Positions 1 through 8,673 of a stretch of 64,000 nt of DNA are shown one piece after another (position 1 is the first letter of the stretch; every line of letters begins with the position of its first letter). The translations under genes and the position numbers were made by a program. Under the pieces are notes generated by a model that was not told the DNA's origin, made no database searches, and saw only the letters and a list, made by a program, of their open reading frames with translations. Origin of the DNA: an uncultured Celeribacter sp. (GTDB lineage Bacteria > Pseudomonadota > Alphaproteobacteria > Rhodobacterales > Rhodobacteraceae); contig NZ_OY780935.1 of the NCBI RefSeq assembly GCF_963675965.1, positions 2,468,501-2,532,500 of the forward strand. The letters are read 5' to 3'.

Positions 1-2
1 TC

Positions 3-287
3 TTCCGCGGGCTTCACGGCCTCTACATGAAAGATGAAGTGGAAGACAAGCTCATCCTGCAGGCAAATTTCGGTGCGGACAACTGGAACTTCTCAGTCGT
101 TGGGGACAGCGATGGAGACTATGCTATGGAAGGGGCCTACCAATTGTCGGAGCGCGCTTGGCTGACCGCCGGCTATGGCAGTTCCTTCGAGGCTGGCGAC
201 GGCTTTGACTTGATGGAAAGCTTTCCCCCAACTGCCGCCGCAAGCCGTGATGCTGCATTTGAAATCGGCCTTCGTGTGAACCTCTGA
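3..287 (+). CDS. C-terminal part of an outer-membrane beta-barrel (porin-like) protein, cut by the window edge
   Basis: The reading frame is open from base 3 and ends at 287, so the gene starts outside the window. The visible 94 residues contain alternating polar and hydrophobic strands, with stretches such as NWNFSVVGDSDGD and AWLTAGYGSSFEAGDG, and finish in a strand AAFEIGLRVNL. This pattern is typical of the last strands of an outer-membrane barrel. The final residue is Leu, where many porins end in Phe. No family can be assigned from this fragment; a porin of the Rhodobacter type is the simplest guess. A hairpin with a short T run follows. Confidence 0.5.
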   Translation, partial: FRGLHGLYMKDEVEDKLILQANFGADNWNFSVVGDSDGDYAMEGAYQLSERAWLTAGYGSSFEAGDGFDLMESFPPTAAASRDAAFEIGLRVNL

Positions 288-315
288 TCCAGACCTGCGT
301 CGATTTGCAGTAAGG

Positions 316-354
316 CTGCGCGCTGTTCCTGTCGGGAGCGGTGCGCAGTCTTTT
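316..354 (+). terminator. Hairpin terminator after the barrel protein
   Basis: CTGCGC at 316-321 pairs with GCGCAG at 343-348; the bases between continue the stem through G-T wobbles. TCTTTT follows. It lies between the barrel gene and the opposing IclR gene. Confidence 0.5.
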
Positions 355-371
355 CGGGCGCGCGCGCACTA

Positions 372-1088
372 TTATTCGGTTTTGGCAGGCCAGAAGCCGC
401 CAAGCGCCAGAGTTGCCTGTTCTGCGGCGGCTTTCAAAAGTCGCGTCATATTCGGGATGGTCCCGGCGTTAAACCGGTCGAGCGGCCCTGAAAGCGACAG
501 GGCCCCTGCAAACTGCAGGCCATTGCGGAAAACCGGTGCCGCGAGTGCTCCGCAGGCCGGATCGCGTTCCCCGATAGAGACCTGTACGAGTTCAGCAGAT
601 GGATCAATGCGCGGGGTATCTTCCGAGAAATTACGAATGACTTTTCCTGGTGCGCCCTTGTCCAGAGGAAGAACCGAACCGGCACGGATTCGATCCAGCG
701 TAGAATGGTGACTGTCTATCCTCAGCAGGCATACACGGGTCTGGGCGTCGCGCAAAAGATGAAAGGAAGCGCTTTCGCAACCGTTGTCGACCATATCTTG
801 CATCAGGGGCAAAAGCACATCGGTGATCCGCAGCGACTTCTCATATGCGCGACCCAGATCATAGGCGAAATGGCTCAGGCCATAGGTATGATCTACATGT
901 CGGGTCACCAGACCTGCCGCTTCCAGAGAGGCCAGCAGGCGCAAGCATGTGCTTTTATAAAAGCCGGTTCCTTCCGACAGTGCAGCCAGTGTGGGAGCCG
1001 CCTCGGACTGGGCAATAAATCTCACGATTTTCAGAGCGCGGTCTACAGCAGCGACTCCACCTGATGTCGTTTCAGTGTCTGTGCTCAT
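372..1088 (-). CDS. IclR-family transcriptional regulator
   Basis: A 238-residue protein with an N-terminal winged helix-turn-helix (about residues 12-70, including the stretch ALSEGTGFYKSTCLRLLASL) and a C-terminal effector-binding domain. These are the two domains of IclR regulators, and the length is near the usual 240-270. IclR proteins commonly control aromatic or organic-acid catabolism and repress their own genes. It lies at the end of a minus-strand series behind a TetR gene and a PFOR gene. A palindrome TATTC-TGA-GAATA 27 bases upstream of the start could be an autoregulatory operator. Ligand and targets are unknown. Confidence 0.88.
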   Translation of the reverse strand: MSTDTETTSGGVAAVDRALKIVRFIAQSEAAPTLAALSEGTGFYKSTCLRLLASLEAAGLVTRHVDHTYGLSHFAYDLGRAYEKSLRITDVLLPLMQDMVDNGCESASFHLLRDAQTRVCLLRIDSHHSTLDRIRAGSVLPLDKGAPGKVIRNFSEDTPRIDPSAELVQVSIGERDPACGALAAPVFRNGLQFAGALSLSGPLDRFNAGTIPNMTRLLKAAAEQATLALGGFWPAKTE

Positions 1089-1114
1089 AGTGTCTTTTGT
1101 GTACTGAACTGTCG

Positions 1115-1127
1115 TATTCTGAGAATA
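1115..1127. promoter_or_regulatory. Possible operator upstream of the first IclR gene
   Basis: TATTC and GAATA form perfect arms around TGA, 27 bases upstream of the IclR start codon. The size and 3-base spacer resemble the site before the M29-like gene at 8626-8640. Binding by the IclR protein is an inference. Confidence 0.3.
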
Positions 1128-1249
1128 GGGCGAAAGACGCGCTGAAACGAAGTCCGAGATTGAATTCTACATAAGACTAATTTGAACGTGGCCCAGTAGC
1201 AATGAATTGCAGAGGTTGCAGGTTGTGCGTTGATCTGTTTCGGGGATGT

Positions 1250-1852
1250 TCAGAACTCGTTCATCCAGCTGACCGTCAGCTCTTTGACCAGTTCACTGCG
1301 GTCAAAGGCCGTGTCGCGTGACAACCAGTGGAAAACGATACGGTCGAGCTGTGAGCACAGCAGCAGAAAGCGAAGCTTTGCGCGTTCCGGGCCGCACCGC
1401 ATTTTTCCGGTAAAATCGGGCGACGCCAAAAAGAACTCTTTCACGCCGGAGACCCAGACTTCCGCCAAGGCGGGATCGTCGGACAGAGCCTGATTCGAGG
1501 CGATGGCAAAATTCCGGTCCTCTTCCCAATGGGCCAGCATCCGGTCGAACCAAAGGCTGAGAGCCTCTTCGGAACATGGGTCAACCGCGTTCAGGGACCG
1601 ATAGTGTGGGATCATTTTTTCGATCAGCAGATCTTGCCAGGCAGCCGCGATCACCTCTGCCTTGTTGTTGAAATGAATGTAAAAAGTTGCGCGACTGGCG
1701 CCGGCTTCCCGGGTAATGTCTTGAATGGTTGCGTCCCGGTAGCCGTTTTCTGAAAAGACGTTGAAAGCGGCCTGGACCAGTTTCCGTCGCGTTTCCTGCT
1801 GTTGTTCAAACCGCAGAGACGACTTTGCTTTTTTCGGGGTAGAGACGGCCAT
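1250..1852 (-). CDS. TetR/AcrR-family transcriptional regulator
   Basis: A 200-residue protein with a TetR N-terminal helix-turn-helix at about residues 20-65, including IQDITREAGASRATFYIHF, followed by a divergent all-helical ligand domain. The ATG at 1852 is preceded by AGGAAG. It lies 57 bases downstream of the PFOR gene on the same strand and is probably cotranscribed with it. TetR proteins are usually repressors that act on short palindromes. The two TAGAC-N4-GTCTA palindromes of this region (2979-2992 and 22344-22357) are the best candidate targets. This link is inferred from position and symmetry only. Confidence 0.88.
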   Translation of the reverse strand: MAVSTPKKAKSSLRFEQQQETRRKLVQAAFNVFSENGYRDATIQDITREAGASRATFYIHFNNKAEVIAAAWQDLLIEKMIPHYRSLNAVDPCSEEALSLWFDRMLAHWEEDRNFAIASNQALSDDPALAEVWVSGVKEFFLASPDFTGKMRCGPERAKLRFLLLCSQLDRIVFHWLSRDTAFDRSELVKELTVSWMNEF

Positions 1853-1909
1853 TGAACTTCCTTGTCAGGACGCCCGAGCCATGATGGCATGGCTCGGGAC
1901 GTAAGAATA

Positions 1910-2878
1910 TTACAAATCGAGTACGAGCTTTGCACCGCATGCGCGGGAAACGCAAATCATCATTGATTGGCCAGCTTCCTTTTCGCTTTCGGTGAGTACG
2001 GAGTCACGGTGCAGCGGTTTGCCCTCCAGAACAAAAGTTTCACATGTCCCGCAGGTGCCTTCCTGGCAGGACGTCAGAACATCGATTCCGGCCTCGGTGA
2101 CCACGTCCAGAATTGATCTGTCGGCGGGCACCTGAAGCGTCAACCCCGAGGTGGCCAGAACAACTTCGATCGGTTGATCGGGCATGTCGTCGTCGATGGG
2201 TTTCGGCGAGAAATGTTCGACATGCAAACTGCCTTTCGGCCATGCGGATGTGTGAGCATCGACAGCAGCCAGCAGCGGTTCCGGGCCGCAGCAATAGATC
2301 AGTGTGTCTTCCTGCTCTAACCCGATCAAGGTTTCGAGCGGCAGTAGCCCTTTTTCGTCCTGTGGGTACAGGGCAACTTTGTCGCCATAGCGTTCAGCAA
2401 GCTCTTTAGCATAGGCCATTGTCGAGGCGTTGCGTCCACCGTAGATCAGTTGCCAATCCGCTCCGGCTTGTTGCGCTTGGGCAATCATCGGCAGGATCGG
2501 TGTGATGCCGATCCCCCCAGCAATAAAAATATAGCGCTTTGAAGGTTCTAGGGCAAAATGGTTGCGCGGACCACGCACTGGAATGCGGTCTCCGACCGCC
2601 AAGCCATGCGCGGCCACAGACCCGCCGCGGCTTTCAGGTTCTTTTAGAATGGCAACACGCCAGACCGAAGGATCAGACAGATCGCCCAAGAGAGAGTATT
2701 GTCGGGTGAGCCCGTCACCCAGCTCCAGATCGATGTGTGCCCCGGCAGCCCAGGGTCGTAGCGCAGTGCCCTCCTCATTGCGCAGTGTCAGTTCCACAAT
2801 GTCTTGCGCGACATCGCGCCTTTCAGAAACGGTCAACAACATAGGCGCCTCAGCGCCCGCAGCGGTTTGGTTGCTCAT
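1910..2878 (-). CDS. Phthalate-dioxygenase-reductase-type flavoprotein (PFOR), copy A
   Basis: A 322-residue NAD(P)H-dependent electron-transfer protein. The domain order is flavin-binding barrel (RQYS at 59-62), nucleotide-binding domain (GGIGITP at 121-127, CGPE at 197-200) and C-terminal plant-type [2Fe-2S] domain (Cys271, Cys276, Cys279, Cys309). This is the layout of phthalate dioxygenase reductase and VanB, and also of the reductase half of fused CYP116B P450s. The ATG at 2878 follows a strong AGGGAGGA site. No oxygenase is adjacent. The operator shared with the distal P450 at 22549 makes that P450 a plausible partner; a Rieske oxygenase elsewhere is the alternative. A paralogue lies at 14038. 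Confidence 0.9.
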   Translation of the reverse strand: MSNQTAAGAEAPMLLTVSERRDVAQDIVELTLRNEEGTALRPWAAGAHIDLELGDGLTRQYSLLGDLSDPSVWRVAILKEPESRGGSVAAHGLAVGDRIPVRGPRNHFALEPSKRYIFIAGGIGITPILPMIAQAQQAGADWQLIYGGRNASTMAYAKELAERYGDKVALYPQDEKGLLPLETLIGLEQEDTLIYCCGPEPLLAAVDAHTSAWPKGSLHVEHFSPKPIDDDMPDQPIEVVLATSGLTLQVPADRSILDVVTEAGIDVLTSCQEGTCGTCETFVLEGKPLHRDSVLTESEKEAGQSMMICVSRACGAKLVLDL

Positions 2879-2978
2879 GTATCCTCCCTAGGATGTGCGA
2901 GTTTTTGCGATGTTCCGGGGTGCTTCTTGGCGATATCCGAAGGTCATCGGCAAAGTTGATATACAGTCATTTACTCAC

Positions 2979-2992
2979 TAGACATGAGTCTA
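2979..2992. promoter_or_regulatory. Palindromic operator, copy 1 (TAGAC-N4-GTCTA), in the divergent SDR/PFOR-A promoter
   Basis: TAGAC and GTCTA form perfect 5-base arms around ATGA, between the divergent PFOR-A and SDR genes. The same palindrome (12 of 14 bases identical) lies at 22344-22357 before the second P450. A dimeric repressor such as the nearby TetR protein is the likely ligand. Confidence 0.55.
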
Positions 2993-3071
2993 ATAACATG
3001 CTTACCCTGTGTCATCAAGACAGGGCGCCCATAGCACACACTCGGTTGGGACGCCCGCTCAGGGAGGCATT

Positions 3072-3884
3072 ATGGCATTACATGATCGTGTCGCCGTCAT
3101 TACTGGCGGCGCATCTGGTATCGGTCGCGCATCGGCGCGGCTTTTCACGCAACAGGGCGCGCGCGTCTATCTTCTGGACCGTGATCAGGGGCGGCTGGAT
3201 GAGGCTGTTGAAGCGGGCGAGGCGACCCGGGGCATGACCCTCGACATCGCCGACAGCACGGACGTTTCCGCCTGCATTGACGACATTGCAAAGGCAGAAG
3301 GACGTCTCGACATTTTGGTCAACGGGGCGGGCATCAACGCCCCGAATGCAGAGGCGAACCAAGCTTTGATCGACGCGAATGTCGCGACGCTGGCGGCGCT
3401 TCGCGAAGGTCGGCAGCCGCAACATGAATTCATCGAGAAAACCACAGATGAGGAATTTCGCAGGGTTCTGGAGGTGAATCTGTTCAGTCAGTTTTACTGC
3501 ATTCGCGCAGCCGTACCACATATGAAGGCCAGCGGTGGCGGCGCCATCGTCAACATCTCAAGTGCGGCGGCGCTGACGGGTGTGACCATGCCGCTCTATT
3601 ACCCCGCGTCCAAGGCCGGGGTTCTGGGGATGACCCGGGCTGCGGCCGCTGAATTGGCAAGTTTCAATATCCGGGTGAATGCGATTGCACCGGGCGGTGT
3701 CGATACCCCCCTGATGCATCAGCAACCGAAAGAGGTGGTGGAGTTTCTGGTTGGTATGCAGCCGATCCGGCGCCTGGCGCAGCCGGAGGAGTTGGCGCGC
3801 ACGGTCGCATTCCTGTCAGATGATGAAGCTTCCGGCTTCTACACAGGGCAGACGATTTCGCCGAATGGCGGCCTGCATATGTGA
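3072..3884 (+). CDS. Short-chain dehydrogenase/reductase, copy A
   Basis: A 270-residue classical SDR oxidoreductase. It shows the cofactor motif TGGASGIG near the N-terminus, NGAG in place of the usual NNAG, the catalytic Ser (NISSAAAL) and YYPASKAG with the Tyr-x3-Lys pair, and the C-terminal SGFYTGQTISPNGG. About 25 extra residues follow the NGAG motif, and the second SDR of this region has an insertion at the same place. I chose the ATG at 3072 because AGGGAGG lies just before it; an upstream ATG at 3009 has no such site. It is first in the long plus-strand series and probably oxidises an alcohol intermediate. The substrate is unknown. Confidence 0.88.
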   Translation: MALHDRVAVITGGASGIGRASARLFTQQGARVYLLDRDQGRLDEAVEAGEATRGMTLDIADSTDVSACIDDIAKAEGRLDILVNGAGINAPNAEANQALIDANVATLAALREGRQPQHEFIEKTTDEEFRRVLEVNLFSQFYCIRAAVPHMKASGGGAIVNISSAAALTGVTMPLYYPASKAGVLGMTRAAAAELASFNIRVNAIAPGGVDTPLMHQQPKEVVEFLVGMQPIRRLAQPEELARTVAFLSDDEASGFYTGQTISPNGGLHM

Positions 3885-3917
3885 GCGCTGCCAGCGCTTG
3901 ACTGCGAGGAGGACAGT

Positions 3918-5102
3918 ATGAGGAGAGGAGAGAAACAAATGACCCAAGGCTTTGATGCAGAGGCACTGGCACGGTTTGAGGCGGCGATCCAAGCGGATGT
4001 GGATGCCGGTCTTTATGATGGTGCAGTTGTTAAGATCGCGCGCCATGGCGAGCTGGCCGTCGATACGGCAATAGGCTTTGCTGATCGTGCTGCCGGGCGT
4101 GCGATGGCTGAAAATGATGTCTTTAAAGTCTACTCGCTGACCAAGGCATTTACCAACGCGTTGGTCTTGCAGGCGATCGACCACGGCAAAATTGCCCTGA
4201 CGACGCGGGTGGTGGATGTGATCCCGGAGTTTTTCGGCCGTGATAAGTTTCGCTCGGCCAAGAAAGATCAGATCAATGTGGGGCATCTGCTGACTCACCG
4301 CGCGGGTCTGCCGTCGACGCCGAATCCGCTGGGGTTTGATCAACTGCATGATTTCGATGCGGTGGTGGATGCCGTGTGTCAGATGGATGTGGTGGGGACG
4401 CCGGGCGAGGCGTTTTCTTATTCGCCAACGGTCAATCACGTTCTGATGGCCGAAATCGTGCGCCGGAGCTATGGCGCAGAGAAAACGGTGCGCGAGATCA
4501 TGGGGGATGAGATTTTCACGCCCTTGGGAATGACCTCGTCCGGTCTCGGTGTGATTGATGCGCACAAAGATCGGATCGTGCCGGTCGTATCGGCTATGCC
4601 GCATGCGAGCTGGATCACAGACAAGGATACGCTGGACCTTGCGGACACTATGGAACATCCTGATGCGGTTTTGCCTTGGGTTGGGGCGTTGACCACGGCA
4701 GGCGATGTGTTCCGCTTTGCCGAGATGCTGCGTCAGGGGGGCTCCTTGGAGGGGGTGCGCCTGCTGTCGCCTGCAATTATCGACAAGGCGTCAACGTTGC
4801 AGACTGGTGACGCGATCAACGATCTCTACCACCACCTGGCGCAGGCCCGTGGCTGGGAAACGCCGCCGGGCAATATGGGGCTTGGCTTTGCGCTGGGCGG
4901 CGCCGGAATGCGGGTCACACAGTTTGGCACGATGTCCTCTGCACGGACGTTTGGCAATTTCGGGGCCGGATCGACTTTGTTTTGGGTCGATCCTGAACGA
5001 CAGATCACCTTTGTCTGCCTGACCGCCAAGGTGATTGAGGAAAGCCAGAATATCGAGCGTTTTCAACGCTTGTCCGACATGGTGTTGTCCGCCGCTCTGT
5101 AG
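3918..5102 (+). CDS. Serine hydrolase of the beta-lactamase/esterase VIII family
   Basis: A 394-residue protein of the beta-lactamase (penicillin-binding-protein-like) fold. The catalytic Ser-x-x-Lys tetrad is visible as SLTK in the stretch VYSLTKAFTN, and a Tyr motif as YSPTVNH. There is no signal peptide, so it is probably cytoplasmic. Members of this family in catabolic clusters usually cleave esters or small amides rather than beta-lactams. Two ATGs, at 3918 and 3939, both have purine-rich sites, so the start is uncertain by seven residues. It lies 34 bases behind the SDR gene in the same apparent operon. A role in ester or lactone cleavage is inferred. Confidence 0.85.
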   Translation: MRRGEKQMTQGFDAEALARFEAAIQADVDAGLYDGAVVKIARHGELAVDTAIGFADRAAGRAMAENDVFKVYSLTKAFTNALVLQAIDHGKIALTTRVVDVIPEFFGRDKFRSAKKDQINVGHLLTHRAGLPSTPNPLGFDQLHDFDAVVDAVCQMDVVGTPGEAFSYSPTVNHVLMAEIVRRSYGAEKTVREIMGDEIFTPLGMTSSGLGVIDAHKDRIVPVVSAMPHASWITDKDTLDLADTMEHPDAVLPWVGALTTAGDVFRFAEMLRQGGSLEGVRLLSPAIIDKASTLQTGDAINDLYHHLAQARGWETPPGNMGLGFALGGAGMRVTQFGTMSSARTFGNFGAGSTLFWVDPERQITFVCLTAKVIEESQNIERFQRLSDMVLSAAL

Positions 5103-5123
5103 AGGGAGGGCACATCACGTCAA

Positions 5124-5148
5124 ACGGGCCGTCGGGAGGGCGGCCCGT
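5124..5148 (+). other. Intergenic hairpin before the TRAP A genes
   Basis: ACGGGCCG (5124-5131) and CGGCCCGT (5141-5148) form a perfect 8-base stem. No T run follows, so it may be an RNA stability or attenuation element rather than a full terminator. Confidence 0.4.
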
Positions 5149-5275
5149 AAGAAAAATGGGAGGAAGAAATGTTTCAGATGTACAGGGCCCAGGGGCCCAG
5201 TTTAAGTCCTGCACGCTTCAATGCACAGGCCAGATCACGGCTGCTTTCCGCTGAAGCGATTTAGGGTAGCACCAC

Positions 5276-5824
5276 ATGTATCTGACCCTGAAAACCAGTT
5301 TTGATCGACTGGCAGGGGCACTGTATTGGGTTGCGATGCTCGCCATGCTGGCGATGGCGCTTCACGTATTCGCCTCGGTGGCGTCCCGCGCGTTCATTGG
5401 ACGTGATCTGTCGGGGACCTTGGAAATCACAGCCTTCTATTACATGCCCTTGCTGGCTTTTGCCGCCCTGCCGCATCTGGATGCGTTCGGTGGTCATATT
5501 CGTGCGGATCTGATCTCCGCCTTTCTTGCTCCGCGGGCCCTGCGGAGCCTGGAACTCGTAATCCGCCTGGCGATGGTGGCGTTCTTCGGTCTGCTGGCCT
5601 TTTATGCGCTTAATGTCGCGTATGATCGCATGGCGTCTTCAGAAGTGGCGCGCTCTGCAAATGGCTTCATGCCGGTCTGGCCGGGGCGCTGGGTTCTGGG
5701 AATTGCTGCGGCGATGACCTCGATCCACTACATCCTTGCCTTCTTTGGCCTTGTTCTGGGTGTCCATGAAGATACCTTCCACCCGGAAAAAGTGGCTGAC
5801 GAAGCCACAGGAGGCGCACCATGA
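5276..5824 (+). CDS. TRAP transporter small membrane subunit (DctQ type), system A
   Basis: A 182-residue membrane protein with four predicted transmembrane segments, the normal size and layout of DctQ subunits. It pairs with the large subunit encoded just downstream and stabilises it in the inner membrane of a sodium-driven tripartite (TRAP) importer. Its stop overlaps the next start as ATGA, which indicates translational coupling. It is a clear paralogue of the subunit at 16989. TRAP systems with this kind of binding protein usually import organic acids. The substrate cannot be read from the sequence. Confidence 0.9.
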   Translation: MYLTLKTSFDRLAGALYWVAMLAMLAMALHVFASVASRAFIGRDLSGTLEITAFYYMPLLAFAALPHLDAFGGHIRADLISAFLAPRALRSLELVIRLAMVAFFGLLAFYALNVAYDRMASSEVARSANGFMPVWPGRWVLGIAAAMTSIHYILAFFGLVLGVHEDTFHPEKVADEATGGAP

Positions 5825-7116
5825 GTGATTTGCTGATCGGTTTTGGTGCCCTTGGCCTGTCCTTGTTCTTGATCTTGTTGCGATTTCCTATTGGGCTGGC
5901 AATCGGAGGCACATCCTTGGCGGGGATTTATCTGACCGTCGGTCTGCGTCCGATGCTTTCAGTCTTGAAGACCGCACCGTTTGAGTTCATCGCCAGCTGG
6001 GAACTTTCCGCTATCCCATTGTTTCTGTTTATGGGAGCCATCGCCTATTCTGCGGGGATGACGCAGTCGTTGTTTGAAGCGGCGCGTTTATGGCTGGCAC
6101 GACTGCCCGGCGGGCTTGCCGTGGCGACGAATTTCGCTTGCGCAGGGTTTTCTGCCGCCTCTGGAAACAGCTTGGCGACGACCATCGCCATGGGGCGGAT
6201 CGCGATCCCGGAGATGCGAAAGTACAACTACGATGTCAGTCTTGCCACCGGTGTCGTCGCCGCATCCGGAACGCTGGGCGCACTGATCCCGCCGTCTATC
6301 CTGTTGGTGATCTTCGGCATCTTTGCGGAGCAGAGCATTCCCAAATTGTTTATTGCGGGCATCGTGCCCGCGCTTTTAACGGCAGTCGTGTATGCGGGGA
6401 TGATCGTGCTGCGATGCTGGCTCAACCCCGAACTGGCGCCGCGCCCGCCACAGCAGGATCTCAACGGGGACCGTTGGAAGGTGCTCGCCAAGACCTGGCC
6501 ATTGATGGTTCTGGTGTTGGCTGTGATCGGGTCAATCTATACCGGCTTTGCCACTGCCACCGAGGCCGGTGCCATCGGGGTTGTCGCCTCCATGCTGATC
6601 GCTGCGGTGAACCGGCGTCTGACCAAAACTGTGTTGCGTGAAAGCTTGCGGCATTCGGTTCATGCCACGGCCTCGGTATTCTTTATCGCAATCGGTGCCG
6701 TCCTGATGACCCGCCTCATGGCCTATTCAGGGGTTCCGGTCTTTCTGGCGGATCTGATGAACGGGCTGCACCTTGGTCATGTCGGGCTCGTGCTGGCGAC
6801 GGCTGCGCTTTATCTGGTGCTGGGATGTCTTATCGACCCGCTTGGCATGGTACTTTTGACCCTGCCTGTTCTGTTGCCGATGTTCCATGCCGCCGGGATT
6901 GACATGATCTGGTTCGGGATTCTTGTGGTCAAATTCATCGAAATCGGTCTGATCACCCCGCCTGTCGGGTTGAACGTCTTCGCTGTCCGCGCACTCGTGC
7001 CGGATGTGCCTATCACCACGGTGTTCAAGGGGACCCTCTGGTTTCTGGTCTGCGAGATCATCGTCGTCGCTTTGCTGATTGCGTTCCCCGGCATCGCGAC
7101 ATTTCTGATCCGGTGA
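5821..7116 (+). CDS. TRAP transporter large membrane subunit (DctM type), system A
   Basis: A 431-residue, very hydrophobic protein with about 12 membrane segments. It carries the DctM signatures FEFIASWELSAIPLFLFMG, LPGGLAVATNFACAGFSAASG and GALIPPSILLV. This subunit forms the translocation channel of the TRAP importer. It overlaps the small-subunit gene by four bases and is followed by the binding-protein gene. Long blocks are nearly identical to the large subunit at 17540, so the two systems arose by duplication within this family. Confidence 0.93.
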   Translation: MSDLLIGFGALGLSLFLILLRFPIGLAIGGTSLAGIYLTVGLRPMLSVLKTAPFEFIASWELSAIPLFLFMGAIAYSAGMTQSLFEAARLWLARLPGGLAVATNFACAGFSAASGNSLATTIAMGRIAIPEMRKYNYDVSLATGVVAASGTLGALIPPSILLVIFGIFAEQSIPKLFIAGIVPALLTAVVYAGMIVLRCWLNPELAPRPPQQDLNGDRWKVLAKTWPLMVLVLAVIGSIYTGFATATEAGAIGVVASMLIAAVNRRLTKTVLRESLRHSVHATASVFFIAIGAVLMTRLMAYSGVPVFLADLMNGLHLGHVGLVLATAALYLVLGCLIDPLGMVLLTLPVLLPMFHAAGIDMIWFGILVVKFIEIGLITPPVGLNVFAVRALVPDVPITTVFKGTLWFLVCEIIVVALLIAFPGIATFLIR

Positions 7117-7163
7117 CCGGGAGCGCGAGGGAGGAAAATAATGCATAAATTAGGGAGAGAGAC

Positions 7164-8270
7164 ATGCACAAGTTCATAAGCCGGGCATTGACGACCAGCC
7201 TGTTTTTAGGGGTCGGCCTTTCAGCGAATGCCACGGAACTGACGTACAATTCGTTCCTGCCAGCGGGAGAACCGGTCAACAGCATGGGCATCGTCCCGTT
7301 TTGGGAACGGATCGAAGAGGACACAGATGGCGCCTATTCCGGTCGAATGTTCTATGCGGGTCAGATGTTTGGTCCTGGTGAAATCCTGTCCGGGATCAAA
7401 GACGGCGCAATCGATGCCGGCCATGTGCAGGCCACCGCCACCGTGAATGATATGCCTTATGCCGCTGCTGTGGCCGAGATGCAGGTTTATGGCACAGACC
7501 CTGTGGTCGCCGCCGCTGCGATGGCGGAAACCTATCTGCTCAACTGCCCGCAGTGCACGGAGGAACAGGCGTACAATGGGATTGTCACGCTTGCGGGAAC
7601 GGTAACGCCATCCCTCTACATGGTCTGCGCGAAAGAAGTCGACAGTGTGGAGGATATGAAAGGGCTGCGGTTGATGACCGTCTTGCGTTCCGAGCAAGCT
7701 GTCGCCCGGCATTTTGACATGACCCCTGTGAGCCTGTCCTTCAATGAAATGCTGCCATCGCTTCAACGTGGGGCGATTGATTGCATTTTCACAATGGACA
7801 GTTGGTTCCCGGCGTTTCAATTGCAGGACATGGTGAAAACCGTGGTCTCTACGCGCAGTTTCGGGGCCGTTCCAATTCCCAATTTCCTGACATTGAGTCG
7901 AGAAGCATGGGGCGACATGGATGCGGCGACACAGCGCGTGTTCATCGACAATGCCATCCAGATGACCGCGAGCCTCGCGGTGGCGCAGCGCGACGGTGCA
8001 GCTTCAGCGCGGGCCTATGCGATTGAGCATGGGGCCAAGGAGGCCGATTTGGGGGAAGGATTTGTCACCACTTTCGACGCCTATGTCGCGGATGAGAAGG
8101 CAGATATCGAACGCAGCTTTGCCGAATTCGGCCTGAATGATCTCGGGCCTTTGATCGACGCCTACCGGACCAGCCTGGCCAAATGGGAAGCCAAGCTGCC
8201 CGATGGCGTGGATGCCGAGACATTGGCGGAGATGATCAAGGTCGAGATCTACGACAAGATCGAATTCTAA
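7164..8270 (+). CDS. TRAP transporter periplasmic solute-binding protein (DctP type), system A
   Basis: A 368-residue protein with an N-terminal signal peptide (about residues 1-25, ending near SANA) and a DctP-type fold. It binds the substrate in the periplasm and delivers it to the membrane subunits encoded upstream. It belongs to the subfamily with a CPxC pair (NCPQC) followed by further cysteines (MVCAKE, IDCIFT), which are probably disulphide-bonded. AGGGAGAG precedes the ATG. The hairpin at 8286-8310 follows. The substrate is unknown, but it should be the compound, or an acid derived from it, that the surrounding enzymes handle. Confidence 0.9.
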   Translation: MHKFISRALTTSLFLGVGLSANATELTYNSFLPAGEPVNSMGIVPFWERIEEDTDGAYSGRMFYAGQMFGPGEILSGIKDGAIDAGHVQATATVNDMPYAAAVAEMQVYGTDPVVAAAAMAETYLLNCPQCTEEQAYNGIVTLAGTVTPSLYMVCAKEVDSVEDMKGLRLMTVLRSEQAVARHFDMTPVSLSFNEMLPSLQRGAIDCIFTMDSWFPAFQLQDMVKTVVSTRSFGAVPIPNFLTLSREAWGDMDAATQRVFIDNAIQMTASLAVAQRDGAASARAYAIEHGAKEADLGEGFVTTFDAYVADEKADIERSFAEFGLNDLGPLIDAYRTSLAKWEAKLPDGVDAETLAEMIKVEIYDKIEF

Positions 8271-8285
8271 GCCAGCCATGCTGAC

Positions 8286-8310
8286 TGGGTGGGCCATTCA
8301 GGCCCGCCCA
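8286..8310 (+). terminator. Hairpin at the end of the TRAP A operon
   Basis: TGGGTGGGCC (8286-8295) pairs with GGCCCGCCCA (8301-8310) through one G-T wobble, with a 5-base loop. No T run follows, so termination strength is uncertain. Confidence 0.5.
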
Positions 8311-8625
8311 GATGCCATCAGGACAGTGACCAAAAGACGCTTGTTGCCGACCGAGCGAGTCGCGTGAACGCCAATCTGTTGCCGGGAACGGTGGTGAATG
8401 CTCGCGTCTGAAGTGAAATCAGACACATCTCTTACTGATTGCAGGACATGCGATCGGACCAAAGGTCCTGCGCATCTTGAGGCTGCATTTTGAATCGTTT
8501 TCACGGCCTATAACATTCTGAAATAATTATAAATTTTATCATATATCGTTTGGTTTTTCAGAGAATTTCTCTTTCGGAAAACTTCTTGTTGCAATTTGAA
8601 ATCGACCATAGTTAATCTCATTTAA

Positions 8626-8640
8626 CGGAATTAAATTCCG
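8626..8640. promoter_or_regulatory. Palindrome CGGAAT-TAA-ATTCCG, likely IclR-type operator
   Basis: Perfect 6-base arms with a 3-base spacer, followed by a third CGGAAT half-site at 8646-8651, end about 25 bases before the start codon at 8674. The layout resembles the GGAAAT...ATTTCC type of site known for IclR. The cluster encodes two IclR proteins. Direct binding is inferred. Confidence 0.5.
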
Positions 8641-8673
8641 ATAGTCGGAATAATAATGAAGGAGTGAAGCGCG

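Larger units (their letters stand above)
8271..8673. other. 403-base intergenic region before the M29-like gene, partly AT-rich
   Basis: The left part holds a terminator-like hairpin at 8286-8310. The stretch from about 8500 to 8660 is unusually AT-rich for this window and holds the palindrome at 8626-8640. I see no convincing gene. This is probably the promoter of a second transcription unit that starts with the M29-like gene. Confidence 0.6.

Noticed and set aside
5124..5148. Hairpin as a full terminator before TRAP A
   Set aside because: There is no T run on either strand, and the genes on both sides point the same way, so I list it only as a hairpin.
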